From: Rhynochetos jubatus
Lineage: Eukaryota > Chordata > Aves > Eurypygiformes > Rhynochetidae
NCBI GenBank assembly: GCA_027574665.1
Contig: CM050666.1
Location: 992,001 to 1,056,000, forward strand
Reading direction: 5' to 3'
Length of the DNA stretch: 64,000 bases
The notes beneath the pieces were generated by a model that was not told the DNA's origin, ran no database searches, and worked only from the letters and a program-made list of their open reading frames with translations. This document shows, in pieces, positions 47,366-60,109 of the stretch; the first letter of the stretch is position 1; each line of letters starts with the position of its first letter. The translations under genes were made by a program, and so were the position numbers.

Positions 47366-50300
47366 ATGCGCGGCTCGTTGAAGCGTCTGCCCGAACACGG
47401 ACATCCGAAGCAGCACTGTAATGCGACCAAACAGAAAGAGTTAGGAGAGGATTTCTTGTCCCTTCTTGCTGCGCCTTTGCAGAGCACTGCGTGCCAGAGC
47501 AGCCGGACCGCTGTGTTGCTTGCAATCTCCAGTTCCAACAGTGCCACAGTTCCTCGGCAACAGAAAGAGCTAGGAAGGAATTGCTTACGCTGTTTTCTCT
47601 CGCTGTGCTCTAGCAGTTCGTTCCCTTTTCGGCAGAGCGCGGGACCGCTTGCAAAGCTTAGAAACAAACCTCTCCCTTTTCCTCCAAAAGGGAAAGAGCT
47701 ACGAGGGAATTTCTTAGCGAAACCTTGTTTGTTTTGGCAGAGCACTGCATGCCTCTTAAGACAGAGCTCTGTATCCCCGGGAAAGTCAAAATCCACAGGG
47801 TCACCTTCTCTGTGCTAACAGGCTCGGAGAGGCTGGAATGCGCGGCTCGTTGAAGCGTCTGCCCGAACACGGACATCCGAAGCAGCACTGTAATGCGACC
47901 AAACAGAAAGAGTTAGGAGAGAATTTCTTGTCCCTTCTTGCTGCGCCTTTGCAGAGCACTGCGTGCCAGAGCAGCCGGACCGCTGTGTTGCTTGCAATCT
48001 CCAGTTCCAACAGTGCCACAGTTCCTCGGCAACAGAAAGAGCTAGGAAGGAATTGCTTACGCTGTTTTCTCTCGCTGTGCTCTAGCAGTTCGTTCCCTTT
48101 TCGGCAGAGCGCGGGACCGCTTGCAAAGCTTAGAAACAAAGCTCTCCCTTTTCCTCCAAAAGGGAAAGAGCTACGAGGGAATTTCTTAGCGAAACCTTGT
48201 TTGTTTTGGCAGAGCACTGCATGCCTCTTAAGACAGAGCTCTGTATCCCCGGGAAAGTCGAAATCCACAGGGTCACCTTCTCTGTGCTAACAGGCTCGGA
48301 GAGGCTGGAATGCGCGGCTCGTTGAAGCGTCTGCCCGAACACGGACATCCGAAGCAGCACTGTAATGCGACCAAACAGAAAGAGTTAGGAGAGAATTTCT
48401 TGTCCCTTCTTGCTGCGCCTTTGCAGAGCACTGCGTGCCAGAGCAGCCGGACCGCTGTGTTGCTTGCAATCTCCAGTTCCAACAGTGCCACAGTTCCTCG
48501 GCAACAGAAAGAGCTAGGAAGGAATTGCTTACGCTGTTTTCTCTCGCTGTGCTCTAGCAGTTCGTTCCCTTTTCGGCAGAGTGCGGGACCGCTTGCAAAG
48601 CTTAGAAACAAACCTCTCCCTTTTCCTCCAAAAGGGAAAGAGCTACGAGGGAATTTCTTAGCGAAACCTTGTTTGTTTTGGCAGAGCACTGCATGCCTCT
48701 TAAGAGAGAGCTCTGGATACCCGGGAAAGTCGAAATCCACAGGGTCACCTTCTCTGTGCTAACAGGCTCGGAGAGGCTCGAATGCGCGGCTCGTTGAAGC
48801 GTCTGCCCGAACACGGACATCCGAAGCAGCACTGTAATGCGACCAAACAGAAAGAGTTAGGAGAGGATTTCTTGTCCCTTCTTGCTGCGCCCTTGCAGAG
48901 CACTGCGTGCCAGAGCAGCCGGACCGCTGTGTTGCTTGCAATCTCCAGTTCCAACAGTGCCACAGTTCCTCGGCAACAGAAAGAGCTAGGAAGGAATTGC
49001 TTACGCTGTTTTCTCTCGCTGTGCTCTAGCAGTTCGTTCCCTTTTCGGCAGAGCGCGGGACCGCTTGCAAAGCTTAGAAACAAACCTCTCCCTTTTCCTC
49101 CAAAAGGGAAAGAGCTACGAGGGAATTTCTTAGCGAAACCTTGTTTGTTTTGGCAGAGCACTGCATGCCTCTTAAGACAGAGCTCTGGATCCCCGGGAAA
49201 GTCGAAATCCACAGGGTCACCTTCTCTGTGCTAACAGGCTCGGAGAGGCTGGAATGCGCGGCTCGTTGAAGCGTCTGCCCGAACACGGACATCCGAAGCA
49301 GCACTGTAATGCGACCAAACAGAAAGAGTTAGGAGAGAATTTCTTGTCCTTTCTTGCTGCGCCTTTGCAGAGCACTGCGTGCCAGAGCAGCCGGATCGCT
49401 GTCGTGCTTGCAATCTCCAGTTCCAACAGTGCCACAGTTCCTCGGCAACAGAAAGAGCTAGGAAGGAATTGCTTACGCTGTTTTCTCTCGCTGTGCTCTA
49501 GCAGTTCGTTCCCTTTTCGGCAGAGCGCGGGACCGCTTGCAAAGCTTAGAAACAAACCTCTCCCTTTTCCTCCAAAAGGGAAAGAGCTACGAGGGAATTT
49601 CTTAGCGAAACCTTGTTTGTTTTGGCAGAGCACTGCATGCCTCTTAAGACAGAGCTCTGGATCCCCGGGAAAGTCGAAATCCACAGGGTCACCTTCTCTG
49701 TGCTAACAGGCTCGGAGAGGCTCGAATGCGCGGCTCGTTGAAGCGTCTGCCCGAACACGGACATCCGAAGCAGCACTGTAATGCGACCAAAGAGAAAGAG
49801 TTAGGAGAGAATTTCTTGTCCCTTCTTGCTGCGCCCTTGCAGAGCACTGCGTGCCAGAGCAGCCGGACCGCTGTGTTGCTTGCAATCTCCAGTTCCAACA
49901 GTGCCACAGTTCCTCGGCAACAGAAAGAGCTAGGAAGGAATTGCTTACGCTGTTTTCTCTCGCTGTGCTCTAGCAGTTCGTTCCCTTTTCGGCAGAGCGC
50001 GGGACCGCTTGCAAAGCTTAGAAACAAACCTCTCCCTTTTCCTCCAAAAGGGAAAGAGCTACGAGGGAATTTCTTAGCGAAACCTTGTTTGTTTTGGCAG
50101 AGCACTGCATGCCTCTTAAGACAGAGCTCTGGATCCCCGGGAAAGTCGAAATCCACAGGGTCACCTTCTCTGTGCTAACAGGCTCGGAGAGGCTGGAATG
50201 CGCGGCTCGTTGAAGCGTCTGCCCGAACACGGACATCCGAAGCAGCACTGTAATGCGACCAAACAGAAAGAGTTAGGAGAGAATTTCTTGTCCCTTCTTG

Positions 50301-52085
50301 CTGCGCCTTTGCAGAGCACTGCGTGCCAGAGCAGCCGGACCGCTGTGTTGCTTGCAATCTCCAGTTCCAACAGTGCCACAGTTCCTCGGCAACAGAAAGA
50401 GCTAGGAAGGAATTGCTTACGCTGTTTTCTCTCGCTGTGCTCTAGCAGTTCGTTCCCTTTTCGGCAGAGCGCGGGACCGCTTGCAAAGCTTAGAAACAAA
50501 GCTCTCCCTTTTCCTCCAAAAGGGAAAGAGCTACGAGGGAATTTCTTAGCGAAACCTTGTTTGTTTTGGCAGAGCACTGCATGCCTCTTAAGACAGAGCT
50601 CTGGATCCCCGGGAAAGTCGAAATCCACAGGGTCACCTTCTCTGTGCTAACAGGCTCGGAGAGGCTGGAATGCGCGGCTCGTTGAAGCGTCTGCCCGAAC
50701 ACGGACATCCGAAGCAGCACTGTAATGCGACCAAACAGAAAGAGTTAGGAGAGAATTTCTTGTCCCTTCTTGCTGCGCCTTTGCAGAGCACTGCGTGCCA
50801 GAGCAGCCGGATCGCTGTGTTGCTTGCAATCTCCAGTTCCAACAGTGCCACAGTTCCTCGGCAACAGAAAGAGCTAGGAAGGAATTGCTTACGCTGTTTT
50901 CTCTCGCTGTGCTCTAGCAGTTCGTTCCCTTTTCGGCAGAGCGCGGGACCGCTTGCAAAGCTTAGAAACAAACCTCTCCCTTTTCCTCCAAAAGGGAAAG
51001 AGCTACGAGGGAATTTCTTAGCGAAACCTTGTTTGTTTTGGCAGAGCACTGCATGCCTCTTAAGACAGAGCTCTGGATCCCCGGGAAAGTCGAAATCCAC
51101 AGGGTCACCTTCTCTGTGTTAACAGGCTCGGAGAGGCTCGAATGCGCGGCTCGTTGAAGCGTCTGCCCGAACACGGACATCCGAAGCAGCACTGTAATGC
51201 GACCAAACAGAAAGAGTTAGGAGAGGATTTCTTGTCCCTTCTTGCTGCGCCTTTGCAGAGCACTGCGTGCCAGAGCAGCCGGACCGCTGTGTTGCTTGCA
51301 ATCTCCAGTTCCAACAGTGCCACAGTTCCTCGGCAACAGAAAGAGCTAGGAAGGAATTGCTTACGCTGTTTTCTCTCGCTGTGCTCTAGCAGTTCGTTCC
51401 CTTTTCGGCAGAGCGCGGGACCGCTTGCAAAGCTTAGAAACAAACCTCTCCCTTTTCCTCCAAAAGGGAAAGAGCTACGAGGGAATTTCTTAGCGAAACC
51501 TTGTTTGTTTTGGCAGAGCACTGCATGCCTCTTAAGACAGAGCTCTGTATCCCCGGGAAAGTCGAAATCCACAGGGTCACCTTCTCTGTGCTAACAGGCT
51601 CGGAGAGGCTGGAATGCGCGGCTCGTTGAAGCGTCTGCCCGAACACGGACATCCGAAGCAGCACTGTAATGCGACCAAACAGAAAGAGTTAGGAGAGAAT
51701 TTCTTGTCCCTTCTTGCTGCGCCTTTGCAGAGCACTGCGTGCCAGAGCAGCCGGATCGCTGTGTTGCTTGCAATCTCCAGTTCCAACAGTGCCACAGTTC
51801 CTCGGCAACAGAAAGAGCTAGGAAGGAATTGCTTACGCTGTTTTCTCTCGCTGTGCTCTAGCAGTTCGTTCCCTTTTCGGCAGAGCGCGGGACCGCTTGC
51901 AAAGCTTAGAAACAAACCTCTCCCTTTTCCTCCAAAAGGGAAAGAGCTACGAGGGAATTTCTTAGCGAAACCTTGTTTGTTTTGGCAGAGCACTGCATGC
52001 CTCTTAAGACAGAGCTCTGTATCCCCGGGAAAGTCAAAATCCACAGGGTCACCTTCTCTGTGCTAACAGGCTCGGAGAGGCTCGA
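47366..52085 (+). repeat. array segment, monomers 101-110 (source or copy of 127-136)
   Basis: Monomers 102-109 (47838-51613) correspond one to one with 128-135 (60110-63885), 12,272 bp or 26 monomers away. Shared marks include the GAGTGCGGG/GGATACCCGG monomer (103, 129) and the GTCCTTTC plus GCTGTCGTGC monomer (105, 131). Differences are few: 104 has AAGCTTAG where 130 has AAGCTCAG, 106 and 132 differ at phase 85, and 107 and 133 differ at phase 304. Monomer 108 ends with a private GTGTTAACAG at 51119. No gene is seen. Confidence 0.85.
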
Positions 52086-55000
52086 ATGCGCGGCTCGTTG
52101 AAGCGTCTGCCCGAACACGGCCATCCGAAGCAGCACTGTAATGCGACCAAACAGAAAGAGTTAGGAGAGGATTTCTTGTCCCTTCTTGCTGCGCCCTTGC
52201 AGAGCACTGCGTACCAGAGCAGCCGGATCGCTGTCGTGCTTGCAATCTCCAGTTCCAACAGTGCCACAGTTCCTCGGCAACAGAAAGAGCTAGGAAGGAA
52301 TTGCTTACGCTGTTTTCTCTCGCTGTGCTCTAGCAGTTCGTTCCCTTTTCGGCAGAGCGCGGGACCGCTTGCAAAGCTTAGAAACAAACCTCTCCCTTTT
52401 CCTCCAAAAGGGAAAGAGCTACGAGGGAATTTCTTAGCGAAACCTTGTTTGTTTTGGCAGAGCACTGCATGCCTCTTAAGACAGAGCTCTGGATCCCCGG
52501 GAAAGTCGAAATCCACAGGGTCACCTTCTCTGTGCTAACAGGCTCGGAGAGGCTCGAATGCGCGGCTCGTTGAAGCGTCTGCCCGAACACGGACATCCGA
52601 AGCAGCACTGTAATGCGACCAAACAGAAAGAGTTAGGAGAGGATTTCTTGTCCCTTCTTGCTGCGCCCTTGCAGAGCACTGCGTGCCAGAGCAGCCGGAC
52701 CGCTGTGTTGCTTGCAATCTCCAGTTCCAACAGTGCCACAGTTCCTCGGCAACAGAAAGAGCTAGGAAGGAATTGCTTACGCTGTTTTCTCTCGCAGTGC
52801 TCTAGCAGTTCGTTCCCTTTTCGGCAGAGCGCGGGACCGCTTGCAAAGCTTAGAAACAAACCTCTCCCTTTTCCTCCAAAAGGGAAAGAGCTACGAGGGA
52901 ATTTCTTAGCGAAACCTTGTTTGTTTTGGCAGAGCACTGCATGCCTCTTAAGACAGAGCTCTGTATCCCCGGGAAAGTCAAAATCCACAGGGTCACCTTC
53001 TCTGTGCTAACAGGCTCGGAGAGGCTCGAATGCGCGGCTCGTTGAAGCGTCTGCCCGAACACGGCCATCCGAAGCAGCACTGTAATGCGACCAAACAGAA
53101 AGAGTTAGGAGAGGATTTCTTGTCCCTTCTTGCTGCGCCCTTGCAGAGCACTGCGTACCAGAGCAGCCGGATCGCTGTCGTGCTTGCAATCTCCAGTTCC
53201 AACAGTGCCACAGTTCCTCGGCAACAGAAAGAGCTAGGAAGGAATTGCTTACGCTGTTTTCTCTCGCTGTGCTCCAGCAGTTCGTTCCCTTTTCGGCAGA
53301 GCGCGGGACCGCTTGCAAAGCTTAGAAACAAACCTCTCCCTTTTCCTCCAAAAGGGAAAGAGCTACGAGGGAATTTCTTAGCGAAACCTTGTTTGTTTTG
53401 GCAGAGCACTGCATGCCTCTTAAGACAGAGCTCTCTATCCCCGGGAAAGTCGAAATCCACAGGGTCACCTTCTCTGTGCTAACAGGCTCGGAGAGGCTGG
53501 AATGCGCGGCTCGTTGAAGCGTCTGCCCGAACACGGACATCCGAAGCAGCACTGTAATGCGACCAAACAGAAAGAGTTAGGAGAGGATTTCTTGTCCCTT
53601 CTTGCTGCGCCCTTGCAGAGCACTGCGTGCCAGAGCAGCCGGATCGCTGTCGTGCTTGCAATCTCCAGTTCCAACAGTGCCACAGTTCCTCGGCAACAGA
53701 AAGAGCTAGGAAGGAATTGCTTACGCTGTTTTCTCTCGCTGTGCTCTAGCAGTTCGTTCCCTTTTCGGCAGAGCGCGGGACCGCTTGCAAAGCTTAGAAA
53801 CAAACCTCTCCCTTTTCCTCCAAAAGGGAAAGAGCTACGAGGGAATTTCTTAGCGAAACCTTGTTTGTTTTGGCAGAGCACTGCATGCCTCTTAAGACAG
53901 AGCTCTGTATCCCCGGGAAAGTCGAAATCCACAGGGTCACCTTCTCTGTGCTAACAGGCTCGGAGAGGCTGGAATGCGCGGCTCCTTGAAGCGTCTGCCC
54001 GAACACGGACATCCGAAGCAGCACTGTAATGCGACCAAACAGAAAGAGTTAGGAGAGAATTTCTTGTCCCTTCTTGCTGCGCCTTTGCAGAGCACTGCGT
54101 GCCAGAGCAGCCGGATCGCTGTGTTGCTTGCAATCTCCAGTTCCAACAGTGCCACAGTTCCTCGGCAACAGAAAGAGCTAGGAAGGAATTGCTTACGCTG
54201 TTTTCTCTCGCTGTGCTCTAGCAGTTCGTTCCCTTTTCGGCAGAGCGCGGGACCGCTTGCAAAGCTTAGAAACAAACCTCTCCCTTTTCCTCCAAAAGGG
54301 AAAGAGCTACGAGGGAATTTCTTAGCGAAACCTTGTTTGTTTTGGCAGAGCACTGCATGCCTCTTAAGACAGAGCTCTGGATCCCCGGGAAAGTCGAAAT
54401 CCACAGGGTCACCTTCTCTGTGCTAACAGGCTCGGAGAGGCTGGAATGCGCGGCTCGTTGAAGCGTCTGCCCGAACACGGACATCCGAAGCAGCACTGTA
54501 ATGCGACCAAACAGAAAGAGTTAGGAGAGAATTTCTTGTCCCTTCTTGCTGCGCCTTTGCAGAGCACTGCGTGCCAGAGCAGCCGGATCGCTGTGTTGCT
54601 TGCAATCTCCAGTTCCAACAGTGCCACAGTTCCTCGGCAACAGAAAGAGCTAGGAAGGAATTGCTTACGCTGTTTTCTCTCGCTGTGCTCTAGCAGTTCG
54701 TTCCCTTTTCGGCAGAGCGCGGGACCGCTTGCAAAGCTTAGAAACAAACCTCTCCCTTTTCCTCCAAAAGGGAAAGAGCTACGAGGGAATTTCTTAGCGA
54801 AACCTTGTTTGTTTTGGCAGAGCACTGCATGCCTCTTAAGACAGAGCTCTGGATCCCCGGGAAAGTCGAAATCCACAGGGTCACCTTCTCTGTGCTAACA
54901 GGCTCGGAGAGGCTCGAATGCGCGGCTCGTTGAAGCGTCTGCCCGAACACGGACATCCGAAGCAGCACTGTAATGCGACCAAACAGAAAGAGTTAGGAGA

Positions 55001-58000
55001 GGATTTCTTGTCCCTTCTTGCTGCGCCTTTGCAGAGCACTGCGTGCCAGAGCAGCCGGACCGCTGTGTTGCTTGCAATCTCCAGTTCCAACAGTGCCACA
55101 GTTCCTCGGCAACAGAAAGAGCTAGGAAGGAATTGCTTACGCTGTTTTCTCTCGCTGTGCTCTAGCAGTTCGTTCCCTTTTCGGCAGAGCGCGGGACCGC
55201 TTGCAAAGCTTAGAAACAAACCTCTCCCTTTTCCTCCAAAAGGGAAAGAGCTACGAGGGAATTTCTTAGCGAAACCTTGTTTGTTTTGGCAGAGCACTGC
55301 ATGCCTCTTAAGACAGAGCTCTGTATCCCCGGGAAAGTCGAAATCCACAGGGTCACCTTCTCTGTGCTAACAGGCTCGGAGAGGCTGGAATGCGCGGCTC
55401 GTTGAAGCGTCTGCCCGAACACGGACATCCGAAGCAGCACTGTAATGCGACCAAACAGAAAGAGTTAGGAGAGAATTTCTTGTCCCTTCTTGCTGCGCCT
55501 TTGCAGAGCACTGCGTGCCAGAGCAGCCGGACCGCTGTGTTGCTTGCAATCTCCAGTTCCAACAGTGCCACAGTTCCTCGGCAACAGAAAGAGCTAGGAA
55601 GGAATTGCTTACGCTGTTTTCTCTCGCTGTGCTCTAGCAGTTCGTTCCCTTTTCGGCAGAGCGCGGGACCGCTTGCAAAGCTTAGAAACAAACCTCTCCC
55701 TTTTCCTCCAAAAGGGAAAGAGCTACGAGGGAATTTCTTAGCGAAACCTTGTTTGTTTTGGCAGAGCACTGCATGCCTCTTAAGACAGAGCTCTGTATCC
55801 CCGGGAAAGTCGAAATCCACAGGGTCACCTTCTCTGTGCTAACAGGCTCGGAGAGGCTCGAATGCGCGGCTCGTTGAAGCGTCTGCCCGAACACGGACAT
55901 CCGAAACAGCACTGTAATGCGACCAAACAGAAAGAGTTAGGAGAGAATTTCTTGTCCCTTCTTGCTGCGCCTTTGCAGAGCACTGCGTGCCAGAGCAGCC
56001 GGACCGCTGTGTTGCTTGCAATCTCCAGTTCCAACAGTGCCACAGTTCCTCGGCAACAGAAAGAGCTAGGAAGGAATTGCTTACGCTGTTTTCTCTCGCA
56101 GTGCTCTAGCAGTTCGTTCCCTTTTCGGCAGAGCGCGGGACCGCTTGCAAAGCTTAGAAACAAACCTCTCCCTTTTCCTCCAAAAGGGAAAGAGCTACGA
56201 GGGAATTTCTTAGCGAAACCTTGTTTGTTTTGGCAGAGCACTGCATGCCTCTTAAGACAGAGCTCTGTATCCCCGGGAAAGTCAAAATCCACAGGGTCAC
56301 CTTCTCTGTGCTAACAGGCTCGGAGAGGCTCGAATGCGCGGCTCGTTGAAGCGTCTGCCCGAACACGGCCATCCGAAGCAGCACTGTAATGCGACCAAAC
56401 AGAAAGAGTTAGGAGAGGATTTCTTGTCCCTTCTTGCTGCGCCCTTGCAGAGCACTGCGTACCAGAGCAGCCGGATCGCTGTCGTGCTTGCAATCTCCAG
56501 TTCCAACAGTGCCACAGTTCCTCGGCAACAGAAAGAGCTAGGAAGGAATTGCTTACGCTGTTTTCTCTCGCTGTGCTCCAGCAGTTCGTTCCCTTTTCGG
56601 CAGAGCGCGGGACCGCTTGCAAAGCTTAGAAACAAACCTCTCCCTTTTCCTCCAAAAGGGAAAGAGCTACGAGGGAATTTCTTAGCGAAACCTTGTTTGT
56701 TTTGGCAGAGCACTGCATGCCTCTTAAGACAGAGCTCTGGATCCCCGGGAAAGTCGAAATCCACAGGGTCACCTTCTCTGTGCTAACAGGCTCGGAGAGG
56801 CTCGAATGCGCGGCTCGTTGAAGCGTCTGCCCGAACACGGACATCCGAAGCAGCACTGTAATGCGACCAAACAGAAAGAGTTAGGAGAGGATTTCTTGTC
56901 CCTTCTTGCTGCGCCCTTGCAGAGCACTGCGTGCCAGAGCAGCCGGACCGCTGTGTTGCTTGCAATCTCCAGTTCCAACAGTGCCACAGTTCCTCGGCAA
57001 CAGAAAGAGCTAGGAAGGAATTGCTTACGCTGTTTTCTCTCGCAGTGCTCTAGCAGTTCGTTCCCTTTTCGGCAGAGCGCGGGACCGCTTGCAAAGCTTA
57101 GAAACAAACCTCTCCCTTTTCCTCCAAAAGGGAAAGAGCTACGAGGGAATTTCTTAGCGAAACCTTGTTTGTTTTGGCAGAGCACTGCATGCCTCTTAAG
57201 ACAGAGCTCTGTATCCCCGGGAAAGTCAAAATCCACAGGGTCACCTTCTCTGTGCTAACAGGCTCGGAGAGGCTCGAATGCGCGGCTCGTTGAAGCGTCT
57301 GCCCGAACACGGCCATCCGAAGCAGCACTGTAATGCGACCAAACAGAAAGAGTTAGGAGAGGATTTCTTGTCCCTTCTTGCTGCGCCCTTGCAGAGCACT
57401 GCGTACCAGAGCAGCCGGATCGCTGTCGTGCTTGCAATCTCCAGTTCCAACAGTGCCACAGTTCCTCGGCAACAGAAAGAGCTAGGAAGGAATTGCTTAC
57501 GCTGTTTTCTCTCGCTGTGCTCCAGCAGTTCGTTCCCTTTTCGGCAGAGCGCGGGACCGCTTGCAAAGCTTAGAAACAAACCTCTCCCTTTTCCTCCAAA
57601 AGGGAAAGAGCTACGAGGGAATTTCTTAGCGAAACCTTGTTTGTTTTGGCAGAGCACTGCATGCCTCTTAAGACAGAGCTCTCTATCCCCGGGAAAGTCG
57701 AAATCCACAGGGTCACCTTCTCTGTGCTAACAGGCTCGGAGAGGCTGGAATGCGCGGCTCGTTGAAGCGTCTGCCCGAACACGGACATCCGAAGCAGCAC
57801 TGTAATGCGACCAAACAGAAAGAGTTAGGAGAGGATTTCTTGTCCCTTCTTGCTGCGCCCTTGCAGAGCACTGCGTGCCAGAGCAGCCGGATCGCTGTCG
57901 TGCTTGCAATCTCCAGTTCCAACAGTGCCACAGTTCCTCGGCAACAGAAAGAGCTAGGAAGGAATTGCTTACGCTGTTTTCTCTCGCTGTGCTCTAGCAG

Positions 58001-60109
58001 TTCGTTCCCTTTTCGGCAGAGCGCGGGACCGCTTGCAAAGCTTAGAAACAAACCTCTCCCTTTTCCTCCAAAAGGGAAAGAGCTACGAGGGAATTTCTTA
58101 GCGAAACCTTGTTTGTTTTGGCAGAGCACTGCATGCCTCTTAAGACAGAGCTCTGTATCCCCGGGAAAGTCGAAATCCACAGGGTCACCTTCTCTGTGCT
58201 AACAGGCTCGGAGAGGCTGGAATGCGCGGCTCCTTGAAGCGTCTGCCCGAACACGGACATCCGAAGCAGCACTGTAATGCGACCAAACAGAAAGAGTTAG
58301 GAGAGAATTTCTTGTCCCTTCTTGCTGCGCCTTTGCAGAGCACTGCGTGCCAGAGCAGCCGGATCGCTGTGTTGCTTGCAATCTCCAGTTCCAACAGTGC
58401 CACAGTTCCTCGGCAACAGAAAGAGCTAGGAAGGAATTGCTTACGCTGTTTTCTCTCGCTGTGCTCTCGCAGTTCGTTCCCTTTTCGGCAGAGCGCGGGA
58501 CCGCTTGCAAAGCTTAGAAACAAACCTCTCCCTTTTCCTCCAAAAGGGAAAGAGCTACGAGGGAATTTCTTAGCGAAACCTTGTTTGTTTTGGCAGAGCA
58601 CTGCATGCCTCTTAAGACAGAGCTCTGGATCCCCGGGAAAGTCGAAATCCACAGGGTCACCTTCTCTGTGCTAACAGGCTCGGAGAGGCTGGAATGCGCG
58701 GCTCGTTGAAGCGTCTGCCCGAACACGGACATCCGAAGCAGCACTGTAATGCGACCAAACAGAAAGAGTTAGGAGAGAATTTCTTGTCCCTTCTTGCTGC
58801 GCCTTTGCAGAGCACTGCGTGCCAGAGCAGCCGGATCGCTGTGTTGCTTGCAATCTCCAGTTCCAACAGTGCCACAGTTCCTCGGCAACAGAAAGAGCTA
58901 GGAAGGAATTGCTTACGCTGTTTTCTCTCGCTGTGCTCTAGCAGTTCGTTCCCTTTTCGGCAGAGCGCGGGACCGCTTGCAAAGCTTAGAAACAAACCTC
59001 TCCCTTTTCCTCCAAAAGGGAAAGAGCTACGAGGGAATTTCTTAGCGAAACCTTGTTTGTTTTGGCAGAGCACTGCATGCCTCTTAAGACAGAGCTCTGG
59101 ATCCCCGGGAAAGTCGAAATCCACAGGGTCACCTTCTCTGTGCTAACAGGCTCGGAGAGGCTCGAATGCGCGGCTCGTTGAAGCGTCTGCCCGAACACGG
59201 ACATCCGAAGCAGCACTGTAATGCGACCAAACAGAAAGAGTTAGGAGAGGATTTCTTGTCCCTTCTTGCTGCGCCTTTGCAGAGCACTGCGTGCCAGAGC
59301 AGCCGGACCGCTGTGTTGCTTGCAATCTCCAGTTCCAACAGTGCCACAGTTCCTCGGCAACAGAAAGAGCTAGGAAGGAATTGCTTACGCTGTTTTCTCT
59401 CGCTGTGCTCTAGCAGTTCGTTCCCTTTTCGGCAGAGCGCGGGACCGCTTGCAAAGCTTAGAAACAAACCTCTCCCTTTTCCTCCAAAAGGGAAAGAGCT
59501 ACGAGGGAATTTCTTAGCGAAACCTTGTTTGTTTTGGCAGAGCACTGCATGCCTCTTAAGACAGAGCTCTGTATCCCCGGGAAAGTCGAAATCCACAGGG
59601 TCACCTTCTCTGTGCTAACAGGCTCGGAGAGGCTGGAATGCGCGGCTCGTTGAAGCGTCTGCCCGAACACGGACATCCGAAGCAGCACTGTAATGCGACC
59701 AAACAGAAAGAGTTAGGAGAGAATTTCTTGTCCCTTCTTGCTGCGCCTTTGCAGAGCACTGCGTGCCAGAGCAGCCGGACCGCTGTGTTGCTTGCAATCT
59801 CCAGTTCCAACAGTGCCACAGTTCCTCGGCAACAGAAAGAGCTAGGAAGGAATTGCTTACGCTGTTTTCTCTCGCTGTGCTCTAGCAGTTCGTTCCCTTT
59901 TCGGCAGAGCGCGGGACCGCTTGCAAAGCTTAGAAACAAACCTCTCCCTTTTCCTCCAAAAGGGAAAGAGCTACGAGGGAATTTCTTAGCGAAACCTTGT
60001 TTGTTTTGGCAGAGCACTGCATGCCTCTTAAGACAGAGCTCTGTATCCCCGGGAAAGTCAAAATCCACAGGGTCACCTTCTCTGTGCTAACAGGCTCGGA
60101 GAGGCTGGA
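52086..60109 (+). repeat. 9-monomer-spaced duplication, 4248 bp (111-118 and 120-127)
   Basis: Monomers 111-118 (52086-55861) recur as 120-127 (56334-60109). Rare shared marks are GCGTACCAG (111, 113, 120, 122), CTCTCTATCC (113, 122), GGCTCCTTG (115, 124) and CGCAGTGC with GTCAAAATCC (112, 121). Monomer 119 sits between and also has CGCAGTGC with GTCAAAATCC, so a shorter unit was probably shuffled as well. Differences include TCGCAG in 124 only, CTCCAGCAG in 120 but not 111, and GTCAAAATCC in 127 but not 118. Confidence 0.85.
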
